DNA from: Ophiosphaerella korrae
Lineage: Eukaryota > Ascomycota > Dothideomycetes > Pleosporales > Phaeosphaeriaceae
Direction of reading: 5' to 3'
DNA length: 22,227 nt
NCBI GenBank assembly: GCA_028456385.1
Contig: JALNQF010000564.1
Location: 1 to 22,227, forward strand
How positions within the stretch are numbered: the stretch's first letter is position 1; every line of letters starts with the position of its first letter. The notes under the pieces were generated by a model, which was not told the origin of the DNA, did no database searches, and worked only from the letters and a program-made list of their open reading frames with translations. This document shows positions 1-10,239 of this stretch, in pieces. The translations under genes and the position numbers were made by a program.

Positions 1-43
1 TATTTCGTCTATATTAGAGGTTAGAAATCGTTCTATATATAAT

Positions 44-820
44 AGTCCTTATACCTAGTAATATTAAAGGATAATATCGAGGTATAGTTCTTATACCTAG
101 TAATATCGAGGGATAATATTAAGGTATAGTACTACTATTGCTATCAAACTTTACAGCGCTGTATCGCGATAACAAGAAGAGATATAAGAAATTGAATTGA
201 AGATTTAGAATCGTAGTATCTTACTACCTAAGATAGGTTATTAGTATTATTTTATTAAGGCTTGTGCAAGTACGACAATATTAAAGGACAATATTAAGGT
301 ATAGTCCTTATACCTAGTAATATTAAGGGACAATATCAAGGTATAGTTCTTATACCTAGCAATATTAAAGGATAATATTAAGGTATAGTACTACTATTGC
401 TATCAAACTTTACATCGCTGCATCGCGACAACAAGAAGAGATATAAGAAATTGAATTAAAGATTTAGAATCGCAGTATCTTACTATACAAGATAAGCTAT
501 TAGTATTATTTTATTAAGGCTTGTACAAGTAAGACAATATTAAAGGACAATATTAAGGTATAGTCCTTATACCTAGCAATATCAAGGGACAATATTAAGG
601 TACAGTTCTTATACCTAGCAATATTAGGGGATAATATCAAGGTACAGCACTACTATTACTATTAAACTTTACAGTGCTACATCGCGACAATAAGAAGAGA
701 TATAAGAAATTAAATTAAAGATTTAGAATTACAGTATCTTACTACATAAGATAAGCTATTAGTATTATTTTATTAAGGCTTGTACAAGTAAGACAATATC
801 GAAGGACAATATCGAAGGAC
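44..820. repeat. Three tandem copies of a 259-bp repeat
   Basis: The same anchor (agtccttatacct) starts at 44, 303 and 562, and a second anchor (aaggtatagtactactatt, or its variant) falls at 121, 380 and 639, so the period is exactly 259 bp in both steps. Copies differ mainly by C/T and A/G transitions, as expected from RIP. Each copy starts with two 42-bp sub-repeats (44, 86, with the next boundary at 128), joined by short palindromes of the form AGGTATA-N5-TATACCT. The rest of each unit carries a GCTG..TCGCGA segment and a conserved tail (tattaaggcttg). No reading frame is evident. The position beside a TLH-type helicase pseudogene fits a subtelomeric satellite; that placement is inference. 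Confidence 0.9.
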
Positions 821-899
821 ATTATAGACTATCTTAGTAGTAATACGCTAGGTATATTGTTAAATCTAATATATATAGTAACTAGTAATTATAATAATA

Positions 900-3800
900 T
901 AAATATAGAATATATACCTAATACTCTTTAAATAACCTATATCTAATCTATACTTACTCTACTTCTTCTTCCTTGTAATCCTCTAGTTTATATCCTATCC
1001 TATCCTTTTTTAATACCTAGTACTATTAATACCTACTCTACTACTTCTCTATTAACTCTACTAAACCCTCTACCTCTAACTCCTCTCTTTTTTAACGCTC
1101 TACCTCCTATAATCCTACTATCTATCTTTCTATCCTCTACTACTTAAACTCTAATTAGTCTCCTACTACCTCTTCTATAACTCTCTCTCTAATCTTACCC
1201 TTTCTTCTTATATATTACTAATATCCTACTTTATCTTCTTTATACTCTTACTACTACTTTATCCTATCTATTACCTAGTTAATTACCTTTTATATATATC
1301 TATTACTCCTAATTAGTTCTTATATCTCTTCTTCTATATCCTTCGCAAACCTATCGTATATCTATCCCTACTACTTCTCTTAGTATCCTTGTATAATAAT
1401 TACTTTACTCGCCTTACTATCTTATTCTACCTATCTACTTTCCTATATATAATACTATATCTTATAAACTATTCCTATATATACTACTACTTAAATCTAT
1501 ACTATATCTACCCCTAATCTTAACGTATTTGTTACTATAAATACTTACTTCTCTCTACTTATTAACTACTTTATAATCTTCTTCTTTTCCTCTATACTAC
1601 TTACTACCTAGTAATAATAAACTACTCCTAATAACTCTACTATCTTCTTTGTCCTCTATACTATCCTATAATATATAACTACCTATCTAGGCTATACGTA
1701 CTTTCTTTTTAACTCCTCTACTACCTCTATAATTACCTACTCTTCTTCTTCTATATTATACTCTTCTACTTAATACCTAACGTTTTTGCGCGTTGTCTAC
1801 TCCTAGAACTACTAATACGCTTACTTTAATAGTAACCCTATTAGCTCTATAAACTACTACTCTTTACTAGGCTATAACGTTACTATTAAATATACTATCT
1901 ACGTTTCTACCTATACTAATCCCCTTAACCCTAGTATCTAGCTATAGAATCTACCTAACAAATCTAACACTATATAATACTTATCTACTACAATCTAGTC
2001 TAACTATCTTATTACTTACTACTAGTTAATATAATACCTAAATACCTTTCTAACTACTACCTTAGGCGTTATAAATATAATCTGCGCCCCTTTATATAGC
2101 TATTAACTATCCTATTCTATACTTATAATCTCTAGCTTCTTATATCGCTCTTTTATATTAAACTACAACGTAACTAGTAGTATAACTATAATCGTTAACT
2201 TACTTAATACTAATACTAGTAATATAAATAACAAGCTCTTACTTACTTCTATTTCTATAATTACTACTATAGGGCTCTTATACTATATAATTACCTATAT
2301 TACTAGTTTCTATACGCTATAGAACTTAGCCTACTTACCTAATAACCTCTTTAACTCTCTATCTACGTTTACTAACTATATTATTTTCTACTAATAGTAC
2401 TCTTCTTCTACTACTTCTTTATATACTACTACTACTTACGTACCTTTTTATAGCTTCTTCTCTATTACTAACGTAATCTATAAAAATATATACTACTCTA
2501 TACTAGCTAAACGCAACCTAATCCTCTTTACCTCTACGCTAAATATAGGCTCTATAACTAGCCTCCTATAAATACTACCTACTACGTTACTACTATACCT
2601 AGTTTAAATATTAAACGCCTAGTCCTTGTTATCTAAATTGCCCTTGTCTTTATCTATATTTAAAAACGCCTTAATAGCTACCTAATTATAGATATACTAA
2701 TAGTAAATTGCCTTCGTGCTATATCTCTATACTATTACTATTAACTTAACACCTATTTACTATAACAATTCTTTTTATATTACGCCTATAACTTAGTTAG
2801 TATTTTATAACTCTACGCTACCTTACGTTTTAATACTCTCTACTTACTCTTCCTCTTACTCTCTTGCGCTCGCTTACTAGCTAATACTACGTACTTTTTT
2901 TCTCTTCTATACTTTATCTTCTTCTTACTTTCTCTTCTACTCTAGTTTCTACTAACTCTTTTCTAGATATAGCTCCTATATATACGCACTCTCCTCCTCT
3001 ACCCTACTATATACTACTCTATTTATCTATTACTAAAATAGCTAGCTAAACTATAAATAATATACTACTAGTTCTCTTACTTCGCGCAGCATATACCTAT
3101 AGATTACTTTACCCCTACTACTTTAACTAATATTCTTGTAATATATTATAGTAAATACTACTATCCTATCTTTAATACTAATTTAGCTACTATCCCTATT
3201 TATACTATTTTTAAATTTAACTATTATAAGCTCTAAACTTTATAGTAGTCTACTCCCTACTATATATACTACTAGGGCTAACTTGTAGTAGGTATCTTTT
3301 ATCGCCTACCTATATACCTATACGCAATCCTTTACCTACACTACGCTACCTCCTATACCTAGCGCTACCTACGTTGCCTTAACGTTGATAAATTAATTTT
3401 AAATCTTTTCCTCTTCTCTTAACTACTACCCTAGCTACTTTTCTAAGTCTTCTACACTTATTATATTTTTATTACGTAGGTCTTTTATAAAACTCTACCT
3501 AACTTACTACTTAGCTATATTATCTACTAGCTTGTCTTAGTTAATTATAGGCAACGTAGTTATATTTAGTATAACTAAACCCTCGCTATTAACTTACAAC
3601 AATATTAATTCTATTAAAATATATTATTACGCGCTAGCTATTATCCTATAGATTATTAACTATAGTTATACTATACTAAACTATATATTACTATATAACA
3701 ACGTATTACTAATCTAGTTAACTACGCCCTCTACGTTAGTTATAAACTAGATCTTAAACGCAAATACTCTTAACTATAAAATTAAGTCTATTAGTATTAG

Positions 3801-5265
3801 CTTACTATTATATTTAGTTAACGTTATAAAGTAGCTAGCTATCTCTTATATAAACTATAAATAGGGTAGTACTATAGTAGCTACGTCCTCTAACTCTTAC
3901 TCTTTACTAGCTAGCTTGTTAATCTACTCCTATTATATCTACGTTAACTTGTACAATACTAACATATATATTGTACTTACTACTACTAACTACTTAGGCG
4001 TATATACTAATAGGCTTAACTACTTACTCTCTATACTAATCCCTAATACTACTATACTACTAATTAATACGCTTGTATACTCGTTATTACCTAATATATA
4101 GTCTAACAACAATATTATAAACTCTAGTACGTACCCCTCTAGTACCTCTTCTTACTACTTATCTAACCTCTCGTTATTACTATTATCTAACTCTATCTCC
4201 TTAAACTAATCCTCCTCTCTATCGCGCCTTATAATTACCTTAATCCTCTCTATATACTTATATTACTTACTTGTAATATAATACAACAGCCTTCTACTCT
4301 TAACCTTATTATTATTATAAGGTTAAATAACTAGTATTTTGTAAGTCTACTAAATATATATAATAAGCTCTAGCTATATATTACTATATTTAACTATTAT
4401 CTTACCTATCTACTACGCGTTAAATAGCTTCTTACTTATTGTATTACTAAGTTCTTACTAGTTAATATATATTATTATAGGTATACTAACTACGCTTACC
4501 TAAGATACTTACTATACCTACTATATTACTATATAAGCTGCCTAACACACGTTAAACAACGCCTACTCCTTATATATAAGCTTAGCTACTATCTTTAATA
4601 ACTAGTTGCGCCTTAAACTCTTTAGATACTATACCTATCCTACTTAATTTAGCTACTTACTAAAATTATATCTATCTATATCTTCCTAGATAGTAGTATT
4701 TATATTCTTCTCTAGTTCTTCTATCTACGTTATAACTTATACTAATAATACCTTAACTACTTAACCTATATCCTTATCTATATTATTACTTACTAGGCGA
4801 ACTACTATTACTATATTAACTTAAAACAACCTACTTATAGAACTAGTACTATAGAATTTCTAGTATATTACTATTATCTATATAGCTTACGTACTAGCTT
4901 AGAGCTTACTCTAGTAATACTTTTTTTAGTAATATTCTTTTATTTACTTAATATAGTAATAAATATACCTATATTTATTATATTAAAGCCTATTATAGTA
5001 AATAGGTAAATATAGTAATAGTAGTAATTTTAGCCTAAGATAAACAACCTAGTCTAAGTTACTTACCTATTGCTATAACTACAACGCTTCTTATACTACC
5101 TAGATAATTTTCTATTATATTTACTAAACGTACTCCTAGTAGCTTTTATCTAAATAGGCCTTTAGCTAGGACTAGATAACGCCTTACTAGTAGGTCTTGC
5201 AAATAGTAATATAGTATACTAGTAAATATTTAAAAATGTTATTAAATTACTCTATTCTTAGTATA
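900..5265 (-). pseudogene. Decayed OrsD-RecQ helicase, telomere-linked helicase (TLH) type, copy 1
   Basis: RecQ helicases are ATP-dependent 3'-5' DNA helicases; TLH forms are subtelomeric in fungi. Every part I placed lies in one minus-strand frame, so I see no indel, only TAG/TAA where Gln/Trp (sometimes Arg) are expected. From the N-terminus (about 5240) a zinc-finger-like OrsD region runs to about 4880, with expected Cys/His replaced by Tyr (PIYYNRLQYNKYRYIYYYIK). A pre-helicase block lies near 2590 (FNIQTRYSSNVVGSIY). Helicase motifs follow: motif I near 2233-2258 (SKSLLF), motif II as DKYY at 1974-1985 where DECH is expected, motif III near 1867-1895 (VYLIVTL), motif V near 1500-1530 (TNTLRLGVDI) and motif VI at 1418-1447 (QES..). 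A C-terminal Tyr/Lys-rich tail matches the RecQ zinc-binding region. About 1,450 codons is near the usual TLH length. Start and end are approximate. Confidence 0.85.
4880..5240 (-). other. OrsD (DUF3505)-like zinc-binding domain of TLH copy 1, ligands lost
   Basis: This is the N-terminal domain of the copy 1 helicase pseudogene. Two finger-like halves can be read: an ICKTYQQGVI..LKAYLDKSYQEYV segment near 5130-5210 and a YNRLQYNKYRYIYYYIKQIKEYY segment near 4940-5010. The family pattern has Cys and His at many of the Tyr positions, and TGY to TAY and CAY to TAY are both RIP-type changes. OrsD domains occur at the N-terminus of many fungal RecQ-like subtelomeric proteins. The assignment rests on my memory of the family pattern and on the same layout in copy 2 (21.4-21.8 kb). 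Confidence 0.65.
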
Positions 5266-5389
5266 TCTAATAATCTTCTTATTCTAAGCTAATACTACCC
5301 TCCCTTCTATATATTCCTATTAATCCCTAAAATAACATACACCCCCCGCTATTATAGCTAAAAGCCTAAGATATAACTACTTACGTATT

Positions 5390-5900
5390 CTTATTAGCTT
5401 GTTAGAGTAGTATCTACATTAGGTTACTTAGATAGTACGCGCCTAGACTTCTACTCCTAGGAGTAAGCCTCTTCTCTAACTCTATTACCTCTATTTTATA
5501 GCCCTTTACGCGTCTTTATTATCTTAATCTACTACTTATTAAACTTATATTTTTTTTTTAATAGTAGCGCTATACTAGACGCTCTTCTAATACCTATAAA
5601 TAGTAAACTACGTAATACAATGTATTATTGTCTTATCCTTTTTATCTCTACTTTTTTTAAGCTAAGTCTCTTATTAATCTTTACTATAAACGCGTTTTAT
5701 AACTCCTACTATACTAGCGCGTTTAGTAGTAAGTGTATATTACGTCTATAAGATTACGTATTAAGACCCTAGTAGAGTCTTAGATAGAACCTAACCTTAT
5801 ACCTACCCTACTACTTATAATACGCCTATTATATATTATATCTACTTTATTAATTCTACGTTCTATAGTAAGAGAAGTAGATAGTAGAAAGTAAAGCTTT
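5390..5900 (-). pseudogene. Unidentified decayed frame, Arg/Lys-rich
   Basis: On the minus strand one frame runs about 170 codons with stops only of the TAG/TAA type. It reads as a basic protein (segments such as VKINKRLSLKKVEIKRI near 5650-5700 and IKTRKGL near 5490-5510). I recognise no family. It lies just upstream of the N-terminus of the TLH copy 1 pseudogene and could be a separate small gene, an upstream exon, or chance. TGA is almost absent here, so frames that ignore TAG/TAA are cheap, which lowers confidence. The opposite strand reads as hydrophobic low-complexity sequence and is less convincing. Confidence 0.25.
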
Positions 5901-6349
5901 TTAGTTACTTATAATACTCGTATCCTATATAACTATAGCTACTAGGCCCCTAATATAGACTATAAGAAATTATTCTACTTTTAAGCTACGTAAGCAAGCT
6001 AATAAGTACCTAAATTTAGTATAGGATAGCTAATTCTTAATAACTAAAGCAACTATAATCTAGTACTTATTACTAATTCTCTTCTCTTAGTAATCTAGTT
6101 AGTATAAGAGATACTTATAGAAGTACTTAATAAAGAGAGCTAGTAGAAGCTTATCTATATAGCTATTATACTAGTAAATACTATAGATAATATACTACCC
6201 TCTATATAAAAGATACTTACTACTAGTAACTTAGATAAAGAAGTCTAAAGTCTTCTACCTATACTAAAGCGTAAAGCTATATACTCTCTAATACTAGCGT
6301 AGAAGCGTACTTAGAGTAAACTTTATACACCTATACTAGTACTAGAAAA

Positions 6350-6425
6350 GCTAGAAGTAAAAGAGTTAGAAGTAGAGTAATTAAAAGTAGAAGAGTTAGA
6401 AGTAGAGTAATTAGAAGTAGAGCCC
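6350..6425 (+). repeat. 30-bp purine-rich tandem repeat
   Basis: The motif aagagttagaagtagagtaa recurs at 6361 and 6391, a 30-bp period, with partial units on both sides. Because 30 is a multiple of three, the array would code for a 10-residue repeat in any frame, either Glu/Val/Leu-rich or Lys/Ser/Gln-rich depending on frame. It sits upstream of the plus-strand frame at 6538-7560 and may be its low-complexity N-terminal region. Confidence 0.7.
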
Positions 6426-6537
6426 TTATAGCTACTACTAGTCTATATTACTACTATTACTAGTAATAACTATTACGTAGAGTAGACCTATAGGAAGAAA
6501 CTAGCTATAGTATAAGAAAAAAAAAAGGTAGACCTTA

Positions 6538-7560
6538 GGACTTATAGAGCTAGCTAACTTAGTAGAAGCTACTAAAAAAATTACCTACTACACTATTACC
6601 TCTACTAATAACCTAGATATTACCTAGATTATTAAGTAACCTATAGGTAAGAGTAGTAACTTCTATATAGAGACTAGGTCTCTTTATAAGACTACTTATA
6701 GTATACTTAAAAAAGCTTACGTAGTTAGTAGTCTAGACACCTAGTATAATATAGCTACCTTCCTATAGTTATAGAGAGAGTATAGCGTACTAGTCCTATT
6801 ATATAGTACTACTATTAATAGCGCTATATCTAGCTAAATTACTCTATAGAACTACTACGCTAATAGCTATAATAGTATTTTCTAAAATACCTAGTATATA
6901 AGCTACTACTATAAGTAGTAGATAGCTACTATTATAATTAAGTACTACTAGGCAATAGCTCTTCTTAGTCGCGTATATACTACTAAGATTAACTAACTTT
7001 AGTAAAATAACTACCTAGTAAGCAATAATACCTCTTGTAGTTAGTATAGCTAGGTTACTATTAAGTTCTAAGCTATTAATAGCCTACTACTATTAGTCTA
7101 TCTTACTAGTACACTCTACAAAAGGAAGGCCTTTATAAGGTACTTAACTTAGGTAACGCGCTAGTATAATACTACTTAAACTCTTAGCTAAGGTAATCTT
7201 TATCTAATACCTACTAACGTTATCTCTACCTATTAGGTAGAGAAAGATATCTATACCTATAAGTAGCCTATTTAGCTTAATCTAATTAAGAGGGTAAACA
7301 AAGACGCATATACTATAAGTATAGTATTAGATAAGTAGCTAGGCGTAGAAGGTATTTAGGGCAGCCTAATCTAGAGTAAAGAAATACTCTATATTAAGAA
7401 AAAGGGCTTAATAGTAGCTTATAAAGTTAAAGAGATTATAGGTAGTACTAATAATAAAGGTAGTAATAGTAGCGTTAAGTATACTACGCTATCTATAAGA
7501 AGTATATCTTAGTAGCTTTAATAGCTTATATTACTAGAACTATTTAAGCGATATTAATTA
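6538..7560 (+). pseudogene. Unidentified decayed plus-strand gene
   Basis: This is a plus-strand frame of about 340 codons in a region otherwise dominated by minus-strand coding. It starts near GLIELANLVEATKKITYY (6538) and is interrupted only by TAG/TAA. Recognisable protein-like stretches include KPIGKSSNFYIETRSLYKTT-like sequence near 6650-6700 (with TAA read as Gln), and VNKDAYTISIVLDKQLGVEG near 7290-7350 followed by a Lys-rich segment (KEILYIKKKGLIVAYKVKEI). Base composition switches from pyrimidine-rich to purine-rich on the plus strand around 5850, supporting a change of coding strand. I do not recognise the family. It may extend upstream through the 30-bp repeat to about 5900. It could be a host gene fragment or the accessory protein of a mobile element. 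Confidence 0.4.
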
Positions 7561-7981
7561 ATATACTTCTATCTCCTTATAGTAGTCTATATAAATAAGT
7601 TCTAGTTAAAAGTAGAAGCTTTAGCCCTAAATATTACTATCTTAGGTTAAGGTTAAGGCTTAAGGAAAAGCTACTAAAGCCTTTGTCTCGAGAGTTGTAC
7701 TATTAGATTAGACTATTAATCTAGTAGTACCTAAGCTAACTTAATAATAAGCAAGCTTACTTATATTAATACTTAGATCGCGAGACTAGGTGCGTCTAAG
7801 CTTAGCTAAGTAGCTACTTAACTAGTCTTATTAACTTAGCTAGTTAACTAGTTTAATTAAATTAATTACTTAATTCTAACGTTCTTATACTACTTGTAGT
7901 AAACTATATATAACCTCTAAAACTTCTCTAAACCTAATAGGTACTAATCGATCTAGAGTAGAATAATACACTAGGGTAATA
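7560..7981. other. AT-rich spacer with one hairpin
   Basis: No convincing frame is visible. The stretch contains an imperfect inverted repeat at 7697-7730 (arms gtactattagatta and taatctagtagtac, one mismatch, six-base loop) and an unusual cluster of TTAAGG-like units at 7642-7664. Several restriction-like palindromes (TTAATTAA-type, 7845-7870) follow from the base composition. Confidence 0.4.
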
Positions 7982-8240
7982 GCTTTCTACTAAGTCTTTT
8001 ATATTAGCTAACCTAAAATAACGTTAGTAAGCTAGATGTACGTTATAAATATAGTAAACTAGAAACTTTAAAGTAATAAGCCTTCTATTAAGTCTTCTAT
8101 CTTAGCTAACTTAAAACAATACTAATAAGCTAGATATACGTTATAAATATAGTAAACTAGAACTTTTAGAGTAATAGGCCTACTACTAAGTCTTCTATAT
8201 TAGCTAACTTAAGATAATATTAATAAGCTAGATGTAAGTT
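7982..8240. repeat. 98-bp tandem repeat, about 2.6 copies
   Basis: Units start at 7982, 8080 and 8178 (agtctt..gctaac..gctagat core). The internal anchor gctagat falls at 8031, 8129 and 8227, giving a constant 98-bp period. Copies differ mostly by transitions. The third copy runs directly into the transposase-like frame at 8241, so the array may be a duplicated piece of the transposon's 5' coding region. 98 is not a multiple of three, so tandem copies could not be read in one frame. A degenerate earlier unit may exist between 7884 and 7981. Confidence 0.85.
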
Positions 8241-8590
8241 ACCTACTTTATTAACTACTACTCTATCTACTTTATCTTATACTAAAGTACTAGAATTAAT
8301 AGCGTACACTATTAAGCTAATTCTAGATATAAATACAAGCTATACTTTAATCTTTTATACTAGAAGATTAAGGAGTATAAGGTAGAGTAGCGTAATATAT
8401 ACAATATAGATAAGAAGGGCTTTATAATAGGTGTGTTAAGTAGAATAAAGAGAGTGTTTTCTAAAAGTAGCTAGGTAAAGAAAGAGGTTAGAGTACTAAC
8501 TTAAGATAATAATAGAGAGTAGATAATAGTACTAGCAAGCGTATATACTAATAGATTAGCTCCTATCTATATAGTTGCTAGCGAAACTAC
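8241..8590 (+). pseudogene. Truncated pogo/Fot1-type (Tc1-mariner superfamily) transposase
   Basis: This enzyme class cuts and pastes DNA transposons with a DDE/DDD catalytic triad. One plus-strand frame reads, allowing Gln for TAA/TAG, a segment like INSVHYQANSRYKYKLYF (8285-8340), then NIYNIDKKGFIIGVLSR (8394-8445), then VLASVYTNRLAPIY (8540-8580). The NIYNMDEKGF-type block with the first catalytic Asp is the best landmark; Asp is present (8409-8411) and the usual Glu is Lys, a RIP-type change. The frame stops resembling the family after about 8590, so the second and third catalytic residues are missing. The N-terminal helix-turn-helix part is absent or merged into the 98-bp array. Terminal inverted repeats were not found. 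Confidence 0.75.
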
Positions 8591-8830
8591 TTTATTTTTC
8601 TTATATGCTCTAGTTAGAATACTCTATACTATTAGCGTTACCCTAAAACCCTAACTTTAGTATTATTATAAGTGTATAGCCTACCCTAATAAATACTATA
8701 ACTCTACTATATTTTATTTAATATCTTACTATATAGTAGTTAGATTATTATAGAAATTACTATAACTAACTTACTATACCTTGTTATACTAGACTATAGA
8801 GTTATAGTAATATTAAAGTCTATTTTACCC

Positions 8831-8920
8831 CTTATTCTATCGAAATCCTAATATACTAGAATAAGAGGTTATCTATTTAGGGTTTCTAGTAGAATAAGAC
8901 CTTAATAACGTCTTATTCTA
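8831..8920. repeat. Two adjacent hairpins built on TAGAATAAG
   Basis: Hairpin 1 pairs cttattcta (8831-8839) with tagaataag (8857-8865). Hairpin 2 pairs tagaataagac (8890-8900) with gtcttattcta (8910-8920), a perfect 11-bp stem with a nine-base loop. The four boxes share one core, so this may be the remains of a small inverted-repeat transposon or a duplicated foldback end. Confidence 0.7.
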
Positions 8921-8949
8921 GGGCCTATTATAGATAGAGCTACTAGGGT

Positions 8950-8979
8950 ATTAGTACTTTTTCTAATAAAAGTACTAAT
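8950..8979. mobile_element. Foldback element, copy A
   Basis: There is a perfect 12-bp stem, attagtactttt (8950-8961) and aaaagtactaat (8968-8979), with a six-base loop. The same arm recurs at 11205, 13272, 15764 and 16015 in this window, so this is a dispersed family, best described as a tiny MITE or foldback element. The sequence continues with ctcttatc, similar to the outer arm of the longer copy at 13272-13332. Confidence 0.65.
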
Positions 8980-9118
8980 CTCTTATCTTTTACCCTCTTT
9001 AAATACTATATCGTTATACACATAATATTATATTTTATATTACTTTGTTATTAATATAATATTTTATTCTACACACTATTATAATTAATATAATATTATA
9101 TTCCCTCTTCTATTATAT

Positions 9119-9275
9119 CCTAATAAATATATAATATACTACTTTATACCTATATTATATCCTAATTAATATAATATCCTACTTTACACCTACATTATAT
9201 CCTAATTAATGTAATATCTTACTTTACACCTATATTACATCCTAATTAATATAATATCTTACTTTATACCTAGAA
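9119..9275. repeat. 40-bp AT-rich tandem repeat, about four copies
   Basis: The anchor cctaattaat lies at 9161, 9201 and 9241, with a more diverged unit at 9119 (cctaataaat). Each unit contains a taatata..ctactttacaccta core. Differences are C/T transitions. The sequence before it (9020-9110) is made of similar taatataatatta words and may be older, eroded units. It is probably non-coding. Confidence 0.8.
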
Positions 9276-9289
9276 TCTAATAAACTTCC

Positions 9290-9960
9290 TACTATAGTTA
9301 TCTTCTCTCTCTACTACTACCTCTATTATACTTTTAACTATCCTTCTAGACCCTAGAACTACCTAATTATTATAACTACAACTCCTCTCTACCTACTCTA
9401 TTAACTTCTCTTTGTCTACCTACCTAAATACAAATATAAACACTTAGACTACTATTAGGTACTTCTTAATCACTTTCCTAATTGCCTATAGTTACTCTAC
9501 AATATCTATAACTACTAACTCTATTCCTTATACTATACTCTTACTTATCTTTTATAGATTAACTATTATATATAGTACCTCTATCGTATATAATAATTCT
9601 ACTAAGTACTACGTACTCTTTAGTACTCTCTCTACTTAGCTCTTATTTACTAACCCCTATACCCTAACTACAAACTTTAACTAGTAGCCTTAGTAGTTAT
9701 TACTTATAAATAACCTAAGGTATTTATAGTACTATCTAATTACTTTAAGAATAATTAATAGTATAATCTTAATTATAAATTTGTAGACCTATACTAATAT
9801 ATAAAGTACTCTAAGCTTTATCTATAGTATATAGAGCTTACTTACCTAAATTAAACTTAGTACTATATATCTTATACTACTCTTATTATTATATAAACCT
9901 TATTATACTAAAGCCTAAAGTGCGTTATTACTTAAGGCTAAATATACTTAGTAATTATAT
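9290..9960 (-). pseudogene. Unidentified decayed minus-strand frame
   Basis: From about 9960 to 9480 one minus-strand frame is free of any stop except TAG/TAA and reads like a real protein. Examples are KFNLGKQALYTIDKA near 9840-9860 (TAA read as Gln), LLRLLVKVC near 9670-9690, KEYVVLSRIIIYDRGTIYN near 9560-9620 and RNRVSSYRYCRVTIGN near 9480-9525. A different frame may continue to about 9290. I do not recognise the family. It lies downstream of the SNF2 pseudogene in the same orientation, separated by the 33-bp array, and could be a 3' exon or a separate gene. Confidence 0.35.
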
Positions 9961-10095
9961 ACTAATACCTCTAAGTATATACTTATATGTACTATAACTA
10001 AACTACTATTTTTAATAACTAGTAATAGGAGAGGAATTATATTATCCCTAGCTTATTCTATAATATATATAATATTTAAGAGAGTAGGTTAGAGA

Positions 10096-10234
10096 GAGTT
10101 AAGATATAGACTAATCGAGTAATTAAGAGAGTAGAGAGAAAGAGTAATAGAGTAACTAAGAGAGTAGAGAGAAGGAGTAATAGAGTAACTAAGAGAGTAG
10201 AGAGAAGGAGTAATAGAGTAATTAAGAGAGTAGA
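10096..10234. repeat. 33-bp purine-rich tandem repeat, about four copies
   Basis: The anchor gagtaa(c/t)taagagag starts at 10117, 10150, 10183 and 10216, an exact 33-bp period. Units are almost identical (gagagaaggagtaatagagt), much less diverged than the surrounding sequence. That suggests recent expansion or few RIP-sensitive CpA sites within the unit. The length is a multiple of three. Confidence 0.9.
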
Positions 10235-10239
10235 TTTAT

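Larger units (their letters stand above)
8591..9118. other. Non-coding AT-rich spacer containing hairpins
   Basis: I see no protein-like frame. The stretch holds the tagaataag inverted repeats at 8831-8920 and the foldback element at 8950-8979, both listed separately. From 9000 onwards it is a mix of aatataatattata-type sequence, the start of the AT-rich array at 9119. Confidence 0.5.

Noticed and set aside
3916..4101. Plus-strand open frame of 61 codons
   Set aside because: It lies antisense to the TLH copy 1 pseudogene and reads as Leu/Tyr/Asn low complexity, as any pyrimidine-rich strand would here.
900..5265. An LTR retrotransposon (Gypsy or Copia) as first guess for this AT-rich block
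   Set aside because: I found no reverse transcriptase or integrase motif and no flanking direct repeats. The helicase motifs explain the frame instead.
7642..7664. TTAAGG-like cluster resembling an interstitial telomere
   Set aside because: Units are TTAAGG rather than TTAGGG and only about three are present. TTAGGG contains no CpA or TpG, so RIP would not have altered it this way.
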